NCBI GenBank assembly: GCA_037144255.1
Contig: JBAWXE010000001.1
Coordinates: 33,460 to 97,459 of the forward strand
Length of the DNA: 64,000 bases
DNA from: JBAWXE01 sp037144255
Lineage (GTDB): Bacteria > Bacteroidota > Bacteroidia > Chitinophagales > Chitinophagaceae
Direction: 5' to 3'
Numbering within the stretch: position 1 is the first letter of the stretch; the number at the start of each line of letters is the position of its first letter. Shown one piece after another: positions 62,804 through 64,000 of the stretch. The notes beneath the pieces were generated by a model. The model ran no database searches, was not told the origin of the DNA, and worked only from the letters and a program-made list of their open reading frames with translations. Position numbers and translations under genes: made by a program.

Positions 62804-64000
62804 TGAGTACAAATCACATAAAACGACTTGTGATACTAGGCGCCGGAGAAAGCGGCGTAGGTGCTGCATTGTTGGGTAAACAGCAGGGCTGGGAAGTGTT
62901 TGTAAGTGATGGGGGTACTATTAAAGAAGCATTTAAAAAAACGATGCTACATGCGGGGATAGAATTTGAAGAAGGTAAACATACTATGAACAAAATATTG
63001 ATTGCACAGTGTGTAGTGAAAAGCCCTGGTATCAGTGAGAAAGTAGAGGTGATGAAACAAATTCGTGCTGCTAAAATAGAAGTATGTAGTGAGATAGAGT
63101 TTGGATTTAGATATAAAGGGGATAGTAAGATAATAGCGATAACTGGTAGTAATGGTAAAAGTACCACTACGAAATTAACGTTCCACCTGCTGAAAAACGC
63201 AGACTATGATGTGGCAATGGTTGGAAATATCGGTTACAGTTTTGCTAAACAAATAGCAGAGCAACCTACAGAATGGTATGTGATGGAGGTAAGCAGTTTT
63301 CAGTTGGACGATATACATCAGTTTCGCCCGGATATTGCGGTGCTGCTGAATATTACTCCGGATCATTTAGATAGGTACAATTACAAGTTTGAACACTATA
63401 CTGCAGCCAAATTTAAGATCACAGAAAATCAAACATCAAAAGACTATTTCATTATTAACCTCGATGACCATGTTATTAAAGATTACTTGGCTTCCCATTC
63501 ACCTAACGCAAAAAAAATATTTTTCACGATGAGCGAACATAACATTCCGAACGAAGGGAGCTATATCCACGACGAGCAAATGCACATACGGATAGATGGG
63601 GATGATATGGATATGTCAATTCACGATCTTTCTATTAAAGGGAAACATAATCAATATAATAGCATGGCAGCTGGTATCTCTGCTCGCGTAGCAGGTATTC
63701 GTAAAGAAAAGATCCGTGAGAGCTTCACTTCATTCGAGGGCTTGGAACACAGGCTTGAGTTTGTAGCTACTGTACGCGGTGTGGATTTTATCAATGATAG
63801 CAAAGCCACTAATGTGAACTCTGTATGGTTTGCACTAGAGAGTATGAAGAAGCCTGTGGTATTGATATTGGGTGGCCAGGATAAAGGGAATGATTATAAT
63901 GAAATATTGGAATTGGTAAAAGAAAAAGCTCGAGCAATTGTATGTATGGGCGTAGACAATACACCTATACATGAAGCATTCAAAGGTGCAGTACCTACTA
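62803..64000 (+). CDS. murD: UDP-MurNAc-L-alanine--D-glutamate ligase, 3' truncated by window end
   Basis: Starts with GTG that shares the G of the mraY TAG stop. About 400 residues are visible: NAD/UDP fold RLVILGAGESGVGAALLG (8-25), ATP loop GSNGKSTTTK (about 117-126), NITPDHLDRY, GLEHRLEFV and NDSKATNVNSV. Adds D-glutamate to UDP-MurNAc-Ala. The frame is open at the end of the window; the dcw cluster (ftsW, murG, murC and so on) presumably continues. Confidence 0.95.
   Translation, partial: MSTNHIKRLVILGAGESGVGAALLGKQQGWEVFVSDGGTIKEAFKKTMLHAGIEFEEGKHTMNKILIAQCVVKSPGISEKVEVMKQIRAAKIEVCSEIEFGFRYKGDSKIIAITGSNGKSTTTKLTFHLLKNADYDVAMVGNIGYSFAKQIAEQPTEWYVMEVSSFQLDDIHQFRPDIAVLLNITPDHLDRYNYKFEHYTAAKFKITENQTSKDYFIINLDDHVIKDYLASHSPNAKKIFFTMSEHNIPNEGSYIHDEQMHIRIDGDDMDMSIHDLSIKGKHNQYNSMAAGISARVAGIRKEKIRESFTSFEGLEHRLEFVATVRGVDFINDSKATNVNSVWFALESMKKPVVLILGGQDKGNDYNEILELVKEKARAIVCMGVDNTPIHEAFKGAVPT

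Overview
The window comes from a member of the Bacteroidota, most likely a Chitinophagaceae-type organism (order Chitinophagales). The evidence is the Bacteroidota-restricted protein families (DUF6029, DUF5723, DUF1599, the BT_3928-like DoxX protein, FtsL-like protein, the lineage form of RNA polymerase omega), secreted proteins with type IX secretion C-terminal domains, moderately AT-rich DNA, few Shine-Dalgarno sequences, and many upstream copies of the Bacteroidota -7 promoter box TAnnTTTG. It is a chromosomal segment without transposase, phage, CRISPR, rRNA or tRNA genes.

Layout. 1-17 kb is metabolic and housekeeping: the 3' part of etfA, a TlpA-like thioredoxin, a DUF6029 outer-membrane protein, nadB, two MsbA-type ABC exporters, NUDIX, corA, fbp, an alpha/beta hydrolase, prfB, a GtrA protein, a DinB-like protein and pfkA. 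17-24 kb is envelope and secretion: a TPR protein, a SurA-like isomerase, and two paralogous LamG/T9SS cargo proteins with a methyltransferase between them. 24-34 kb holds a SWIM/SNF2 helicase, a low-affinity phosphate system (DUF47 plus PiT), an orphan DppB-like permease behind BT_3928 and DUF1599, and folP in the opposite direction. 34-46 kb is the accessory-looking part: small membrane proteins, lipoproteins, a thioredoxin-like protein flanked by direct repeats and preceded by a helically phased heptamer array, an S1/P1 nuclease, a PAS protein, a vWA-type membrane protein and a membrane-tethered barstar. 46-56 kb returns to housekeeping: exonuclease/GIY-YIG fusion, hpf-xerC-rpsU, ribE, a DUF5723 operon, VOC and HAD enzymes, and bamD-rpoZ.

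56-64 kb is the dcw (division and cell wall) cluster, mraZ-rsmH-ftsL-like-ftsI-murE-mraY-murD, in very tight array and running off the end of the window. These genes control the cluster, methylate 16S rRNA, and carry out cytoplasmic and lipid-linked steps of meso-DAP peptidoglycan synthesis and septal crosslinking. The 290 bases upstream of mraZ are dense in DnaA-box-like sequences and TTTGTGGGAA repeats.

The most unusual signals are non-coding: (1) eight TCGGTAA-like heptamers at 10-11 base steps (37069-37150); (2) a roughly 100-base direct repeat flanking the gene at 37332-37922; (3) the DnaA-box cluster and candidate MraZ operator before mraZ; and (4) a 17-bp hairpin just upstream of the xerC start.
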